Below are positions 38,017-53,569 of a stretch of 64,000 nucleotides of DNA, piece after piece. The notes beneath the pieces were generated by a model. The model was given only the letters and a program-made list of their open reading frames with translations, was not told where the DNA came from and did not search any database. Numbering within the stretch: the stretch's first letter is position 1; each line of letters opens with the position of its first letter. Both the position numbers and the translations under genes were made by a program. Source of the stretch: Corallococcus caeni (GTDB taxonomy: Bacteria; Myxococcota; Myxococcia; Myxococcales; Myxococcaceae); contig NZ_BTTW01000005.1 of the NCBI RefSeq assembly GCF_036245865.1, forward strand, positions 1-64,000. The letters run 5' to 3'.

Positions 38017-38505
38017 ATGGCGGAGCCCCTGTTCACTCCTGAAGAGCAGAAGAAGTTCGACGCGGGGATCGCGGAAATCCTCTCGCACTACCCCTCTGAT
38101 CGCAAAAGCGCCGGCATGCTTCCCGCGCTGCGCCTGCTGCAGGACCTCAAGGGGTGGTTGCCTCCTGAAGGTCTTCGGCTGGTGGCGAAGAACCTGGAGG
38201 TCACGCCGGAGCGCGCCTACGAGGTCGCCAGCTTCTACGTGATGTACCACCTCAAGAAGCCGGGCAAGTACGTCATCGACGTCTGCACGAACCTCTCCTG
38301 CTCCCTCTGGGGCGCGGAGAAGATGCTCGCGTACCTGGAGCAGAAGCTGGGCCTGGCCGCCGGGGAGACGAACGACAAGTTCACCCTGCGCGAGACGGAA
38401 TGCCTGGCGTCCTGCGGGACGGCGCCCTGCCTGCAGATCAACGAGGATCACCACGAGCGCCTGACCCAGGCCAAGCTGGACGCCATCCTGGCCCGGCTGT
38501 CGTGA
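38017..38505 (+). CDS. nuoE: NADH-quinone oxidoreductase subunit E
   Basis: ATG 38017 begins MAEPLFTPEEQKKF and gives 162 residues; an ATG at 37975 with GAGGG upstream adds 14. The [2Fe-2S] ligands are C-x4-C in DVCTNLSCSLWGAE and C-x3-C in ETECLASCGTAPCLQ. GMLPALRLLQDLKGWLP and ASFYVMYHLKKPGKY are family segments. It is the thioredoxin-like electron-input subunit that works with NuoF. First of a seven-gene co-directional nuo block; 40 bp before nuoF. A TTGACA box lies inside the alternative N-terminus and might be a promoter if translation starts at 38017. Confidence 0.95.
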   Translation: MAEPLFTPEEQKKFDAGIAEILSHYPSDRKSAGMLPALRLLQDLKGWLPPEGLRLVAKNLEVTPERAYEVASFYVMYHLKKPGKYVIDVCTNLSCSLWGAEKMLAYLEQKLGLAAGETNDKFTLRETECLASCGTAPCLQINEDHHERLTQAKLDAILARLS

Positions 38506-38545
38506 GTCGCCCCTCCTCCCCCTCGCTTTCCTAGGACGTTCATCC

Positions 38546-39885
<1,340 letters not shown>

Positions 39886-39889
<4 letters not shown>

Positions 39890-40392
39890 ACATCGAATTG
39901 GTCCTCTTCGGCGTCTTCGCCGTCATGACGCTGCTGTCGGCGGGGCTGGTCATCACCGCGCGGAGCCCCATCAACTCCGCCATGGCCCTGGTGTCGACGT
40001 TCTTCTTCCTGGCCGGCATCTACGTGCTGCTCTGGGCGCACACGGTGGCCGCGGTGCAGGTGCTCGTGTACGCGGGCGCCATCATGGTGCTCTTCCTCTT
40101 CGTCATCATGCTGCTCAACCTGGGGGACGCGCCCCACCGCGGCAAGCCCACGGTGACGCGGCTCTTGGGCGGCGCCTCCGCGCTGGGCCTGCTGGCGGTG
40201 CTGGTCGTGACGCTGGGCCGCGTGAACGCGCAGCCCGCGCAGCTGGACGCGAAGAGCCAGGCGGCGTTCGGCACCATGGCGGCCATCGGCCAGTCCATCT
40301 TCACCACCTGGCTGCTGCCGTTCGAAGCGGTCAGCCTGCTCCTGCTGGTGGCCATGGTGGGCGCGGTGGTGGTGGCCAAGTCCCGCATCTGA
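39886..40392 (+). CDS. nuoJ: NADH-quinone oxidoreductase subunit J
   Basis: TTG 39886 overlaps the nuoF stop. The 168-residue subunit has five predicted membrane helices; the third contains [21 protein letters not shown], the region of a pi-bulge helix important for proton coupling, and [20 protein letters not shown] precedes it. Length is typical (165-185). It is part of the membrane arm between NuoH and NuoK. Confidence 0.93.
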
Positions 40393-40418
40393 CCTTCAGC
40401 GCCCCTCAGGACAACCCA

Positions 40419-40721
40419 ATGGTCCCCATCACCTACTACCTCCTGCTGGCCGCGGCCCTCTTCTGCATGGGCATGTTCGGCGTGCTGGTGCGTACCAACG
40501 CGCTGGTCGTCTTCATGTGCGTGGAGCTGATGCTCAACGCGGTCAACCTGACGTTCCTGGCCTTCTCGCGCATGCATGGCGAGGGCACCGGGCACGTGTC
40601 CGCCTTCTTCGTCATCGCCGTGGCGGCCGCGGAAGCGGCCATCGGTCTGGCCATCGTCATCGCGGTCTTCCGCAGTCGCGGCTCCGTGAACGTCGACGAC
40701 ATCCGGACGATGAAGCACTAA
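40419..40721 (+). CDS. nuoK: NADH-quinone oxidoreductase subunit K
   Basis: ATG 40419 starts a 100-residue protein of three membrane helices, the standard size. It keeps the conserved membrane Glu pair: one in [18 protein letters not shown] and one in [18 protein letters not shown]. It begins 26 bp after nuoJ and ends 25 bp before nuoL. It is a Mrp-related membrane-arm subunit relaying protons. Confidence 0.95.
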   Translation: MVPITYYLLLAAALFCMGMFGVLVRTNALVVFMCVELMLNAVNLTFLAFSRMHGEGTGHVSAFFVIAVAAAEAAIGLAIVIAVFRSRGSVNVDDIRTMKH

Positions 40722-40746
40722 CGCCCCGTCACCCCTGAGCCCATCC

Positions 40747-42968
<2,222 letters not shown>

Positions 42969-42972
<4 letters not shown>

Positions 42973-44660
42973 GCTTCTTCGACACCCACCTGTTGAACGT
43001 CGTCATCTACCTGCCGCTCGTCTTCGCGGCGCTGGTGCTGATGCTCCCTGCCAGCGAGCACGGGCAGGTCCGCGCCATCACGTTCGTGGGCATGCTGCTG
43101 GACCTGGTGTTCGGCGTCTGGGCGTACTTCCGCTTCGAGCCCTCCGGCTCGGAGTTCCAGATGGAGTTCCGCGTCCCGTGGTTCCAGCAGTTCGGGATGA
43201 GCTACCACCTGGGCGTGGACGGCCTGGCCGTGAGCCTGCTGCTCCTGACGGTGTTCCTGGGCCCGCTGGTGGTGCTCGCCTCCACCACGTACATCCAGCA
43301 CCGCATCAAGGAGTTCCACCTGGCGCTGCTGGTGCTCCAGACGACGATGCTGGGCGCGCTGGCGTCGATGGACGTCCTGCTCTTCTACATCTTCTTCGAG
43401 GCCATGCTCATCCCCATGTACCTGATGGTGGGTGTGTGGGGCGCCGAGGACCGGCGCATGGCGGCGGTGAAGTTCTTCCTCTACACGCTGGTCGGCTCGC
43501 TGCTGATGCTGGTGGCCATCGTGGCCGTGTACTTCATCAGCGGCGGCCCGGGTGTGCGCTCGTTCGACTACGGCACGCTCTACAACAACCTGCTCGCCGC
43601 CAATCAGCAACTGGCCGCGTGCAGCAGCGGGCCGGAGGGCGCTTGCGCGGGCCTGTCGGGCCTTGCCGCCACGCTGCACACCTACGGGCCGTGGATGTTC
43701 GCCGCGTTCGCGCTGGCGTTCGCCATCAAGGTCCCCATGTGGCCGGTGCACACCTGGTTGCCGGACGCGCACGTGCAGGCGCCGGTGGCGGGCTCCATGA
43801 TTCTTGCCGGCGTGATGCTGAAGATGGGCACCTACGGCTTCTGGCGCTTCGCCATCCCGCTCTTCCCGGTGGCGGCGCACCAGGCCCGGCCGTTCCTCGC
43901 GGTGCTGGCCGTCATCGGCATCGTGTACGGCGCGCTGATGTGCCTGGCGCAGCGGGACATCAAGAAGCTCATCGCGTACTCGTCCGTCAGCCACCTGGGC
44001 TACTGCATGCTGGGCCTGCTCGCCGTCACCGGTGAGGGCGCCACGGGCAGTGCGTACCAGATGCTCAACCACGGCATCTCCACGGGCGCGCTGTTCCTCC
44101 TGTTCGGCTTCCTCTACGAGCGCCGCCACACGCGCCTCATGTCGGACTACGGCGGCATCGCCAAGGTGATGCCGGTGTTCACCGCGGCGTTCGTCATCAT
44201 CACGTTCTCGTCGGTGGCGGTGCCTGGCACCAACGGCTTCATCGGCGAGTTCCTGGTGCTGATGGGCACGTTCAAGAGCAGCCTGCCCCTGGGCTTCGGC
44301 GCGTTCGCCACGCTGGGCGTCATCCTGGGCGCGGCGTACATGCTGTGGATGGTGCAGAAGGTGTTCTTCGGCAGCATCACGCACCGGGAGAACCAGCACC
44401 TGCGCGACATGAACGTGCGCGAGATGCTCACCACGGCCCCCTTCATCGTGCTGGTGGCGGTGATGGGCCTGATGCCGCAGCCCTTCCTGGACCGCATCGC
44501 CCCGTCCACGGACCGCTACGTGGCGCGCGCCAGCGTGGGCGCTCCGGGCGCCACCCAGGCGAAGGACGACCAGCTGCGCGTGGAGGTGATGTCGCTGCCC
44601 TCCACCGCCGCCGTGGCCCGCCCCTCCGTTCCCGCCGCGCCGCTCGCCGTTCGCGAGTAG
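42969..44660 (+). CDS. nuoM: NADH-quinone oxidoreductase subunit M
   Basis: The 563-residue antiporter-like membrane subunit has LLFYIFFEAMLIPMYLMVGV with the key Glu, then KVPMWPVHTWLPDAHVQAPV. ILAGVMLKMGTYGFWRF and QRDIKKLIAYSSVSHLGYCM follow, with GTNGFIGEFLVLMG near the end. About 30 extra polar residues are inserted near 205-230 (containing AACSSGPEGACAGLSG), a Cys-containing loop not expected in most NuoM. Starts inside the nuoL stop (ATGA) and ends 15 bp before nuoN. Confidence 0.96.
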
Positions 44661-44675
44661 GCCCCGAAAGACTCC

Positions 44676-46235
44676 ATGAACCTGCCAAATATCACCCTGG
44701 CGGAATTCCTCCCCATGCTGCCCGCCATCATCATGGTGGTGGCGGCCTCCGTCCTGCTGTTGTCGGAGGTGTTCCTCTCCGCGACGGCGTCCCGCGGCTA
44801 CCAGGCGGTGCTCACCGTCGTGGCGGCGGTGGCCAGCGGCGCCGTGGCCGTGGGCCTGATGTTCGAGCCGCCGCGCGAGGTGTTCCTCGGCTTCGGCGTG
44901 CTGGACCCCTTCTCCAGCTTCCTCACCCTGGTGGTGAGCGTGGGCCTGGGGCTGGCGGCGCTGAGCGCGGTGGGCTTCCTGCGCCGTCGCGGCGCGGAGC
45001 GCGGTGAGTTCTACGCGCTGATGCTCTTCGCCTCCGCGGGCATGAGCCTGCTGGCGATGTCGTCGGAGTTCATCACCATCTTCGTCAACATCGAGGTGCT
45101 CTCCATCGCGACGTACGCGCTGACGGCGTACCTGCGCCGCGGCACGCGTCCCAGCGAGGCGGGCTTCAAGTACTTCATCCTGGGCGCCTTCTCCTCCGCC
45201 ATCCTGCTGTACGGCACGGCGCTCTTGTACGGCGCCACGGGCACCACGAAGCTCAACGAGATCGCCGGGCCGCTGCAGCAGGCGCTGACCACGTCCCCGG
45301 CGCTCGTCTACGTGGGCGCGGTGCTCATCGCCGCGGGCTTCGCGTTCAAGGTGGCGGCCGTGCCGTTCCACATGTGGACGCCGGACGTGTACGAGGGCGC
45401 CCCCACCCCGGTGACGGCGCTCATGAGCGCGGGCGTGAAGGCGGCGGCGTTCGCGTCGCTGGTGCGCGTGTTCGTCACGGTGGGCAAGGGCATGGACCCC
45501 AAGCTGCCGCTGATGCTCTTCGCCACGCTGGCGCTGCTCACGATGGTGGCCGGCAACCTGATGGCGATTCCCCAGCGCAACGTGAAGCGCATGCTGGCGT
45601 ACTCCTCCATCGCGCACGCGGGCTACCTGCTGCTGGGCGTGGCGGCGCTGTTCGTCGCGGCCCCGGGCGAGCACTTCCGCCTGCTGTCCGCGTCGTCGCT
45701 GTCCGGTGGCACGCCGCTGGACGTGGCGCGCTCGGACGCGCTGCGCGGCATCCTGTACTACCTGCTGGCGTACACCTTCAGCGCGGCGGGCGCCTTCGCC
45801 ATGGTCTCCGCGCTGGAGCGCCGCGAGGACGAGGAGAAGGGGACCGCGTGGGACCTGGAGCGCTTCGCGGGCCTCGCGCAGCGGCGTCCGGGTTGGGCCT
45901 TCGCCATGGCGGCCTTCATGCTGTCGCTGGGCGGCATCCCCCCCACCGTGGGCTTCATGAGCAAGCTGCTCATCTTCCAGGCCGCCATCGACGTGGGCCT
46001 CGTGGGCCTCACGGTGGTCGCGGTGCTCAGCAGCGCGGCGGGCGCGTATTACTACCTGCGCGTCGTGGTCTACATGTTCATGCACCCCATCCCCGAGGGC
46101 GCCCAGCCGCTGGAGCGCAACTGGGGCACGGAGGCCGCGCTCGTCATCGCCACCGTCGCCGTGGTGCTGCTGGGCATCCTCCCCGGCCACGTCACCGACT
46201 GGCTCGCCCAGGCCGGCACGCTGTTCGGCCAGTAG
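44676..46235 (+). CDS. nuoN: NADH-quinone oxidoreductase subunit N
   Basis: The 519-residue third antiporter-like subunit shows FITIFVNIEVLSIATYALTA with the conserved Glu and KYFILGAFSSAILLYG. AAVPFHMWTPDVYEGAPTPV, the hallmark of NuoN, and NVKRMLAYSSIAHAGYLLLG follow. A loop near residues 325-345 (LLSASSLSGGTPLDVARSD) is longer than usual. Last gene of the nuo block. A 543-bp non-coding stretch follows. Confidence 0.96.
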   Translation: MNLPNITLAEFLPMLPAIIMVVAASVLLLSEVFLSATASRGYQAVLTVVAAVASGAVAVGLMFEPPREVFLGFGVLDPFSSFLTLVVSVGLGLAALSAVGFLRRRGAERGEFYALMLFASAGMSLLAMSSEFITIFVNIEVLSIATYALTAYLRRGTRPSEAGFKYFILGAFSSAILLYGTALLYGATGTTKLNEIAGPLQQALTTSPALVYVGAVLIAAGFAFKVAAVPFHMWTPDVYEGAPTPVTALMSAGVKAAAFASLVRVFVTVGKGMDPKLPLMLFATLALLTMVAGNLMAIPQRNVKRMLAYSSIAHAGYLLLGVAALFVAAPGEHFRLLSASSLSGGTPLDVARSDALRGILYYLLAYTFSAAGAFAMVSALERREDEEKGTAWDLERFAGLAQRRPGWAFAMAAFMLSLGGIPPTVGFMSKLLIFQAAIDVGLVGLTVVAVLSSAAGAYYYLRVVVYMFMHPIPEGAQPLERNWGTEAALVIATVAVVLLGILPGHVTDWLAQAGTLFGQ

Positions 46236-46430
46236 CCGCTACGCCGTCAGCTCGCGGCACCCGACGCCCGCCTCGGCCCCTGGCCCTGGCGGGCGTTGTC
46301 GTTGCGGGCATGGCTCACGGCGTCACGGCCCGTCAGGTCCGGGCGCGCATTGCAGAAGTGAAATGGATCCGCGCCGCGTCATGCGGGGCGGCTTCAGCGC
46401 GGCGGACGATGCGGGGAGCGGAAAAGAAGG

Positions 46431-46460
46431 CGGCCCGGCACCCGTGAGGGTGTCGGGCCG
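46431..46460. terminator. GC-rich hairpin, possible terminator
   Basis: CGGCCCGGCACCC and GGGTGTCGGGCCG pair over 13 positions with one mismatch and a GTGA loop. On the minus strand it is followed by CCTTCTTTTCC, on the plus strand by GC-rich sequence, so it better suits minus-strand transcripts. It lies about 200 bp after nuoN. Confidence 0.45.
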
Positions 46461-46655
46461 CGGGTCTTCTCAAGGTGACACACCGGAAGTGCTGAAAGGG
46501 TGGGGGGGAACCACTTTCAGCCTCGCTTCGATGCGTCCCGACGTGAGCTTTAGCAGGTGCCGTGCCAGCGCTCTCGCGGGACGAAACTCCAACGTTCTCA
46601 GGCACTTGGACGACAGGGCGACAGTCCTGCCCCAGCCCTCCCCCATTGCAGGGCT

Positions 46656-46732
46656 GAAATCACGTTTCAGGGATGAAAACACCCAACGAATTCAGGCGGT
46701 TGGTTTTTTCATCCCTGAACGGGGGTGATTTC
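46656..46732. repeat. Long nested inverted repeat
   Basis: Three matching arm pairs nest inside each other: GAAATCAC (46656) with GTGATTTC (46725), TTCAGGGATGAAAA (46666) with TTTTCATCCCTGAA (46706), and CCAAC (46683) with GTTGG (46699). The total is 27 paired bases around an 11-base loop. Each of the inner arms is itself nearly palindromic (TTTCA-N4-TGAA). Confidence 0.8.
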
Positions 46733-46778
46733 GGATCTGAAGTCGTACCGGGAGGCTGTGGGGAGATCCGCTGGGAGG

Positions 46779-48226
<1,448 letters not shown>

Positions 48227-48230
<4 letters not shown>

Positions 48231-50743
48231 GAGAGGGACTGGGGCTGCGTGAGCGGCAGCCAGAAGGTGAAGGTGGTTCCGCGTCCGGGGGCGCTCTCCA
48301 CGGCGATTTCACCGCGGTGCTCCTCCAGGATGCGCTTCACCACCGCCAGCCCCAGGCCAGTGCCCTGGGCCTTGGTGGTGAAGAAGGGTTCGAAGACGCG
48401 GTGGAGCAGCTCCGCCGGGATGCCCGGCCCCTGGTCCATCACGTCGATGCGCAGCTGCTCGCGGCCGCCGTGGGTGTCCCGGCGCGCGTGCACCCAGACC
48501 TCGCCCCCCTGGGGCATGGCCTGGATGGCGTTGACGGCCACGTTGAACAGGGCCTGGCGGATCTGCCGCCGGTCCATGGGCACCGTGGCGAGGCCGGGCT
48601 CCACCTCCACGTGGACGTTCACCGGGCGCTCCGTGGAGGCCTGGGCCCGCGCGGCCTCCAGGGCGTCCTGGAGCACGCGCAGCAGGTCCTCCGGCTGGAG
48701 CACCGGGTTGCGCGGGCGGGTGAAGTCCAGCAGGTCGGCCACCATCCGGTTCAGGCGGTCGCTCTCCTCCGCGACGATGTCCAGCAACATCGCGGTGTCG
48801 CCGGTGGGATTCATGATGCGCCGGAGCGTGGCCACCGCGTTGAAGATGACGCCCAGGGGGTTGCGCACCTCGTGGGCGACGATGGCGGACAGCTCGCCCA
48901 GCGCGGCGAAGCGTTCACGCTTCACCATCTCCGCGCGGGTGGCGGCCAGCTCCGCGTAGCTGGCCCACAGGGATTCATAGAGGCGCGCGTTGGCGATGGA
49001 CAGCGCCAGTTGGCCGCACGTCGCCTCCGCCAGCTCGATGAGCTCCGGGCCGAAGGGGCGCGGGCCGCGCACGTCGTCCACCAGCACCACGCCGATGAGC
49101 TCCTCGCGCGAGGTGAGCGGCAGGCCCAGCAGGGCCTTCTCTCCCAGCCGGTCGATGAGCACGGCGCTGACGGAGACGCTCGCCGACGTCAGGTCCTCCA
49201 CCGCGATGGGCTTGCGCTCCAGGGCCACGCGCGCGGCCAGGTCGTCGCTGTCCAGCGGCACCACCACCGTGCGGAACAGGTCGCGGTGGGCCGCCGACGC
49301 CGCCGCGCCCCGCAGCACCTTGGCCTGTTCGTCGTAGAGCAGGATGAAGCAGTTGGACACGTCCAGCAGGTGCACCAGGAAGTCGGACGCGACGTCCAGG
49401 ATGCTCGCCGTCTCCAGCACGCCCGACGTGGTGCGCGCCAGGTCCAGCAGGAGGCGCGACTCCGTGAGCTGGCGCGCGGACTCCGCCCGCAGGCGGCGCT
49501 GCTCCAACAGCGTCACCAGCAGCTCCGCGAGCGTGGCCAGCAGCCGCGCGTCTCGCTCGTCGAAGGGGCGCTCCTTCGCGCGCAGCGCCTGCACCACGCC
49601 CACGCACTCACCGCCGCGGGTGAGCCGCGCCGCCGTCCCGCTGCCGAAGCGGCCCTGGGACAGCGTCTCCAGCGCGCGGCCCTGCGCCTCCGACGACAGC
49701 ACCCCTCCGTCCTCCCGCAGCGACGAGGCCAGGAGCACGCCGGTGGCCCGGGCCGCGTCCCCCGCCGTCACGCTCCCCTCCTCCAGCCCCACGTGGGCGG
49801 CGAGCCGGGGCGCCTGTCCCGGTTCGGAGGTGACGTGCAGCGCCACCCCGCGCGCCTGGAGCAGCTCCGCCACGCGCGCGAGGAACGTCTCCGGCGACGG
49901 GGGCACGGGCTGCGCCACGAAGCGCGCCATCTCCGCCACCGCCTCCACCTCCCAGCGGCTGCGCGCGCCATCCGCATGGAGGTGCGCGTCCGCGAGCGCC
50001 GCGCCCACCACCTTCGCGAACAGCGTCAGCACCGAGCCGTGCCGGGGCGCCACCCACGGGCCCGCGACCCACAGCACCTCCGACTGGGGTCCGCCCACCG
50101 GCAGATACGCGTGCGTGGGCTGCGCCTGGTCCGCGCCGCCGAACACCGGCCGCCCGTCCGACAGGGCCTCCAGCGCCAGGTGCGAATCCGCCGGCAGGGA
50201 CACGCCGTCGCGCACCACCAGCCGCGTGCCGTCCCAGCGCAGGATGCGCGCCCGGAAGCCCGCGGCCTCCAGGCCCGCCAGCGCCACGCGCCGCACGCCC
50301 TCCTCCGAGCGCGCGGACACCAGCCCCGCGGACGTGTCCACCAGCCGCTCCGCCACCATCAGCTCCATGGGCCGGTCCGACATCACCATGCAGCTGAGCA
50401 ACAGGGCGAAGCGCTCCCCCTCCAGCCGCAGGGGGTTGGCCTGCACGTACACCTCGCCCGGCGCGCCGTGGACGCTGAGCACCTTGTAGAGCTGCGGGCG
50501 TCCGTCCAGCGGCGCGCCCGTGGCCAGCCGGTGGAAGCGGTCCCCCATCCGGCTGCGCTCCTCCGGCTGCACGAAGTCCAGGAAGGAGCGGCCCTCCACC
50601 TGCTCCAGGGGCAGCCCCAAGAGCCGCGCGTACGCGGCGTTGGCCACCTGGACGCGCCCCTCCGCCTCCACCACCAGCATGGGCTGGGTGAAGGGCTCCA
50701 CCAGGGCGCGCAGCTCCCGCTCGCTGTAGACCTTGGGACTCAT
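48227..50743 (-). CDS. Cytosolic hybrid-sensor histidine kinase (PAS-GAF-GAF-HisKA-HATPase)
   Basis: ATG 50743 gives 838 residues. Domains in order: PAS (LRALVEPFTQPMLVVEAEGR, 8-110), a diverged GAF-like region (about 130-260), a second (about 290-430), a clear third GAF (SRLLLDLARTTSGVLETASI, 440-590), then HisKA with LSAIVAHEVRNPLGVIFNAV (phospho-His) and HATPase with ALFNVAVNAIQAM, DQGPGIP and GTGLGLAVVKRI. There is no transmembrane segment, so it senses an internal signal. The start overlaps the selB stop and the stop overlaps the regulator start, each by 4 bp. The signal is unknown; GAF domains often bind nucleotides or haem. Confidence 0.92.
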
Positions 50744-52668
50744 CCGCGACGCAGCACCCGTTTGTCCCCCACCCTCAGCGTGACCTTCTCCCGGTCGAAG
50801 TACTCCGACAGGGGGATGGTGAACTTGCGGCTCTGGCCCACCAGCTCCTTGAAGGCCTGCGTGGTGATCTCCTTCTGGTCCTTCAGGTACGTCACCAGCC
50901 GGCCGCGCAGGTCCTCCAGCGCACCCGCGTCGAAGCACAGCTCCTCGCTCACCCGCACGCCCACGCCCGACGCCACCAGCACCTTCAACAGCTCCTGCAG
51001 CTTCGCGGGCGGAAGCGCCAGCTTCTGCGCCAGCTCCGTGACCGTGGGCGGCGCGAGCCCCGCCGCGGACAGCTCCGCGGACAGGCGCGTGCGCGCGGCC
51101 TCGTCGCCCAGCGTCAGCGTACGACCCCGGCCCCGCAGGCGCACCAGGTCCTTCTCCGCCTCCACGCCGCCCGCGTCCACCAGCGCCTGAACCACGCGCT
51201 GGAACAGGCGGCCGTCCAGTTGGGCGGAGAGCCGCTGACGGAGCTCCTCGCGCGACAGGCCGTCCCGCATGGGCTCGCGCTCGTGGAACGCGGCGAGCAG
51301 CGCGAGCGAGCGCTGACGCAGGCCCTCGAACACGTCCTGCGCCACGTAGAGCCGCCGGTCGCGGTCCACCAGCAGCACCTGCCCCTTCGCGCCCAGCAGC
51401 TCCAGCGTGCGCGCCAGCACCTTGGGCGAAAGCCCCGAGCGGCCGAACAGCTCCGTCTGCGTGAGCCCCGCGTAGCCCGCCTGCCGCAGGAGCCACGCCA
51501 CCTGTCCGGCCGCGTCCGCCTCCAGGAGCGGCCGCACCACCGAGGCCGCCCCCTTGCGCCGGCGCGGCGGCGTGATGGAGAGCACGCGCCCCCCGGCCAC
51601 CGTGGCGCCCCGGCCCGGCAGCGCGCGCGAGCCACGCAGGATGAAGCGCTGGCCGACGAGCGCCCCCACCGGCGACTCCAGCCGCAGCTGCGCGAGCCCC
51701 GTCTCCCCGGGCGCGAGCGAGTCCAGGTCCAGGAGCGCCACCGTGGCCTCCACCTGCGCGGTGCCCAGGTGCAAGAGCAGCTTGCGGCGCTTGGGCAGCG
51801 GCGCCTCCGCGGCGGGCAGCAGCGTCAGCTCCACGTCCAGCATGGACGTCTCCGGCAATTCGCCCGCGCGCGTGAGCACCATGCCCCGGTGCACGTCCTC
51901 TGGCTGCACGTCCGCCACGTTCACCGCCGCGCGATGCCCCGCCTCCACGCGCGCCACCGGCTGGCCGTGCACCTGCACGCCCCGGACGCGAAAGGGGCCC
52001 GGCCGCGCGCCGGAGGCCCGCGGCAGCAGCGCCACCGCGTCGTCCACCGCCAGCGCGCCGGACAACAGCGTGCCCGTCACCACCGTGCCGAAGCCCTTGA
52101 TGGTGAAGGCCCGGTCCACGGGGAGGAACGCGGGGCCCTCGGAGGGGCGCCGTGGCAGCGCGCCGCCCGCGCGGCCGAGCGCGGCCTTCAGCTCCGGCAG
52201 CCCCGCGCCCGTGCGCGACGACACCGGCACCACGGGCGCGGCCTCCAGGAAGGTGCCGGCGGTGAGCGCGGCGAGGTCCGCCTCCACCAGCGCGCGCCAG
52301 TCTTCACCCAGCGCGTCCAGCAGGTCCGCCTTGGTGAGCGCGACGACGCCCGCCTTCACGCCGAGCAGGCGGCAGATGTCCAGGTGCTCGCGCGTCTGGG
52401 GCATGACGCCCTCGTCGGCTGCCACCACCAGCACCGCCAGGTCCACGCCGCCCGCGCCCGCGGCCATGGCCTTCACGAAGCGCTCGTGGCCGGGCACGTC
52501 CACCACGCCCGCCACCTGTCCGTCCGGCAGGCGCAGGTGGGCGAAGCCCAGCTCCAGGGTGATGCCCCGCCGCTTCTCCTCCGGGAGCCGGTCGGTGTCG
52601 GTGCCCGTCAGCGCCTTCACGAGGGACGTCTTGCCGTGGTCGATGTGCCCCGCCGTCCCGATGATCAT
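50740..52668 (-). CDS. selB: Selenocysteine-specific translation elongation factor
   Basis: The 642-residue GTPase delivers Sec-tRNA to UGA codons with a SECIS hairpin. It starts [21 protein letters not shown]2 is in [15 protein letters not shown]3 in [15 protein letters not shown]4 in [28 protein letters not shown] marks domain II. Four winged-helix repeats fill the last 260 residues (for example [20 protein letters not shown]). All GTPase motifs are intact. The tRNA-Sec gene, selA, selD and a selenoprotein gene are not in the window. It is coupled to the downstream kinase and 43 bp after the phosphoribosyltransferase gene. Confidence 0.95.
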   Translation of the reverse strand: MIIGTAGHIDHGKTSLVKALTGTDTDRLPEEKRRGITLELGFAHLRLPDGQVAGVVDVPGHERFVKAMAAGAGGVDLAVLVVAADEGVMPQTREHLDICRLLGVKAGVVALTKADLLDALGEDWRALVEADLAALTAGTFLEAAPVVPVSSRTGAGLPELKAALGRAGGALPRRPSEGPAFLPVDRAFTIKGFGTVVTGTLLSGALAVDDAVALLPRASGARPGPFRVRGVQVHGQPVARVEAGHRAAVNVADVQPEDVHRGMVLTRAGELPETSMLDVELTLLPAAEAPLPKRRKLLLHLGTAQVEATVALLDLDSLAPGETGLAQLRLESPVGALVGQRFILRGSRALPGRGATVAGGRVLSITPPRRRKGAASVVRPLLEADAAGQVAWLLRQAGYAGLTQTELFGRSGLSPKVLARTLELLGAKGQVLLVDRDRRLYVAQDVFEGLRQRSLALLAAFHEREPMRDGLSREELRQRLSAQLDGRLFQRVVQALVDAGGVEAEKDLVRLRGRGRTLTLGDEAARTRLSAELSAAGLAPPTVTELAQKLALPPAKLQELLKVLVASGVGVRVSEELCFDAGALEDLRGRLVTYLKDQKEITTQAFKELVGQSRKFTIPLSEYFDREKVTLRVGDKRVLRRG

Positions 52669-52711
52669 CGCCGCGTCAGCGCCTTGTCCTGGAGCCCCCG
52701 GAGCCCGGAAA

Positions 52712-53407
52712 CTAGGCCCCGGCCTTGTCCGGGTCGTCGTCGAAGTGCGCGTCGCCCATCACCGGCTCGTAGTCCCACGGGAAGACGAAGAGCGAGTCCG
52801 TGGACAGCCCCACGTGGTCCGGCGTGAAGCCCTCCGGCCGCGCAATCAGGCACGCGGTGCGGATCTCCTTCGCGCCCACCTTCTTCGCGAGCGCCGTGGC
52901 CAGCTCCAGCGTGTCCCCGCTGGACGCGATGTCGTCCACGATGAGCACGCGGCGGCCCTTGATCTCCGTGGGCATCTCCTCGCTCACCTGCGGCTGGCCG
53001 CGCTCCTGGGTGCGCTCGCCCTTGTCGCGGCTGCGGCGGCTGATGCGCACGGGGAAGAACTCGCAGCCGAGCGCGCCCGCGAGCGCCCCGCCCACGAACA
53101 CGCCGCCGTGGGCCACGCCCACCACCGCCTGCGGCTCCCACGCCTGACGGATGGTGCGCGCCAGCTTCTGCACCTTGCGGTCGAACTCCGCCCACGACAG
53201 CTCCACCACGCCGGTGGACTTGTGCCGGGACTGGTCGCGGCCGGTGGGTTGGCGCGGGGCCTCCACCTGGGGCGCCAGCACCATGTCATTGGGAATGGAG
53301 ACGAGCTTCTCCGCCCCGTCCTTCTGGGCTGCGGAGGGCACGACAGGCTTCGGGGAAGGGTTGCGCTGGTCCTGGGACTTCGGCGGCGCTGCCCGCTTGA
53401 TGGCCAC
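52712..53407 (-). CDS. Phosphoribosyltransferase-domain protein
   Basis: The 231-residue protein has a polar N-terminal extension of about 65 residues, then a type I PRTase fold. The PRPP loop is [20 protein letters not shown] (near 155), the hood segment starts [20 protein letters not shown], and FVFPWDYEP near the end resembles xanthine/hypoxanthine-type enzymes. These transfer phosphoribose to purine bases, but some members are regulatory. The extension and substrate are unexplained. It is the first gene of the tightly packed minus-strand unit with selB and the two-component pair. Confidence 0.85.
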   Translation of the reverse strand: MAIKRAAPPKSQDQRNPSPKPVVPSAAQKDGAEKLVSIPNDMVLAPQVEAPRQPTGRDQSRHKSTGVVELSWAEFDRKVQKLARTIRQAWEPQAVVGVAHGGVFVGGALAGALGCEFFPVRISRRSRDKGERTQERGQPQVSEEMPTEIKGRRVLIVDDIASSGDTLELATALAKKVGAKEIRTACLIARPEGFTPDHVGLSTDSLFVFPWDYEPVMGDAHFDDDPDKAGA

Positions 53408-53569
53408 GGCGAAAGCTCCGGGTGAGGTGCGGCGGCCCTGTCATATCCCGAGCACCGCGACCCCGCCACAACCGCCGCGCCCGCTTCCCTGGATGATGTG
53501 AGGCGCTGAAACATCCCCAGCGCCGGAAGGATGTCTGTCTTCAAGCCACCGGGCCCACCGGGGGCCGCG

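Larger units (their letters stand above)
46236..46778. other. 543-bp intergenic region rich in inverted repeats
   Basis: The gap between nuoN and the minus-strand sigma-54 regulator holds no convincing gene. It contains a GC-rich hairpin at 46431-46460, a smaller dyad (GCTGAAAG at 46491, CTTTCAGC at 46514) and a long nested inverted repeat at 46656-46732. Its right half is AT-richer than the surrounding genes. TGAAA/TTTCA half-sites recur at least six times between 46491 and 46720. It may be a terminator region, a set of operator sites, or the remnant of a small mobile element. Confidence 0.6.

Noticed and set aside
46363-46728. Open frame of 121 codons in the gap after nuoN
   Set aside because: It crosses the hairpins and palindromes, lacks a ribosome site and a protein-like composition.
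50740-52668. tRNA-Sec gene or in-frame UGA selenoprotein near selB
   Set aside because: No tRNA cloverleaf or T-loop consensus was found in the neighbourhood, and no gene here needs a UGA read-through to match its family length.
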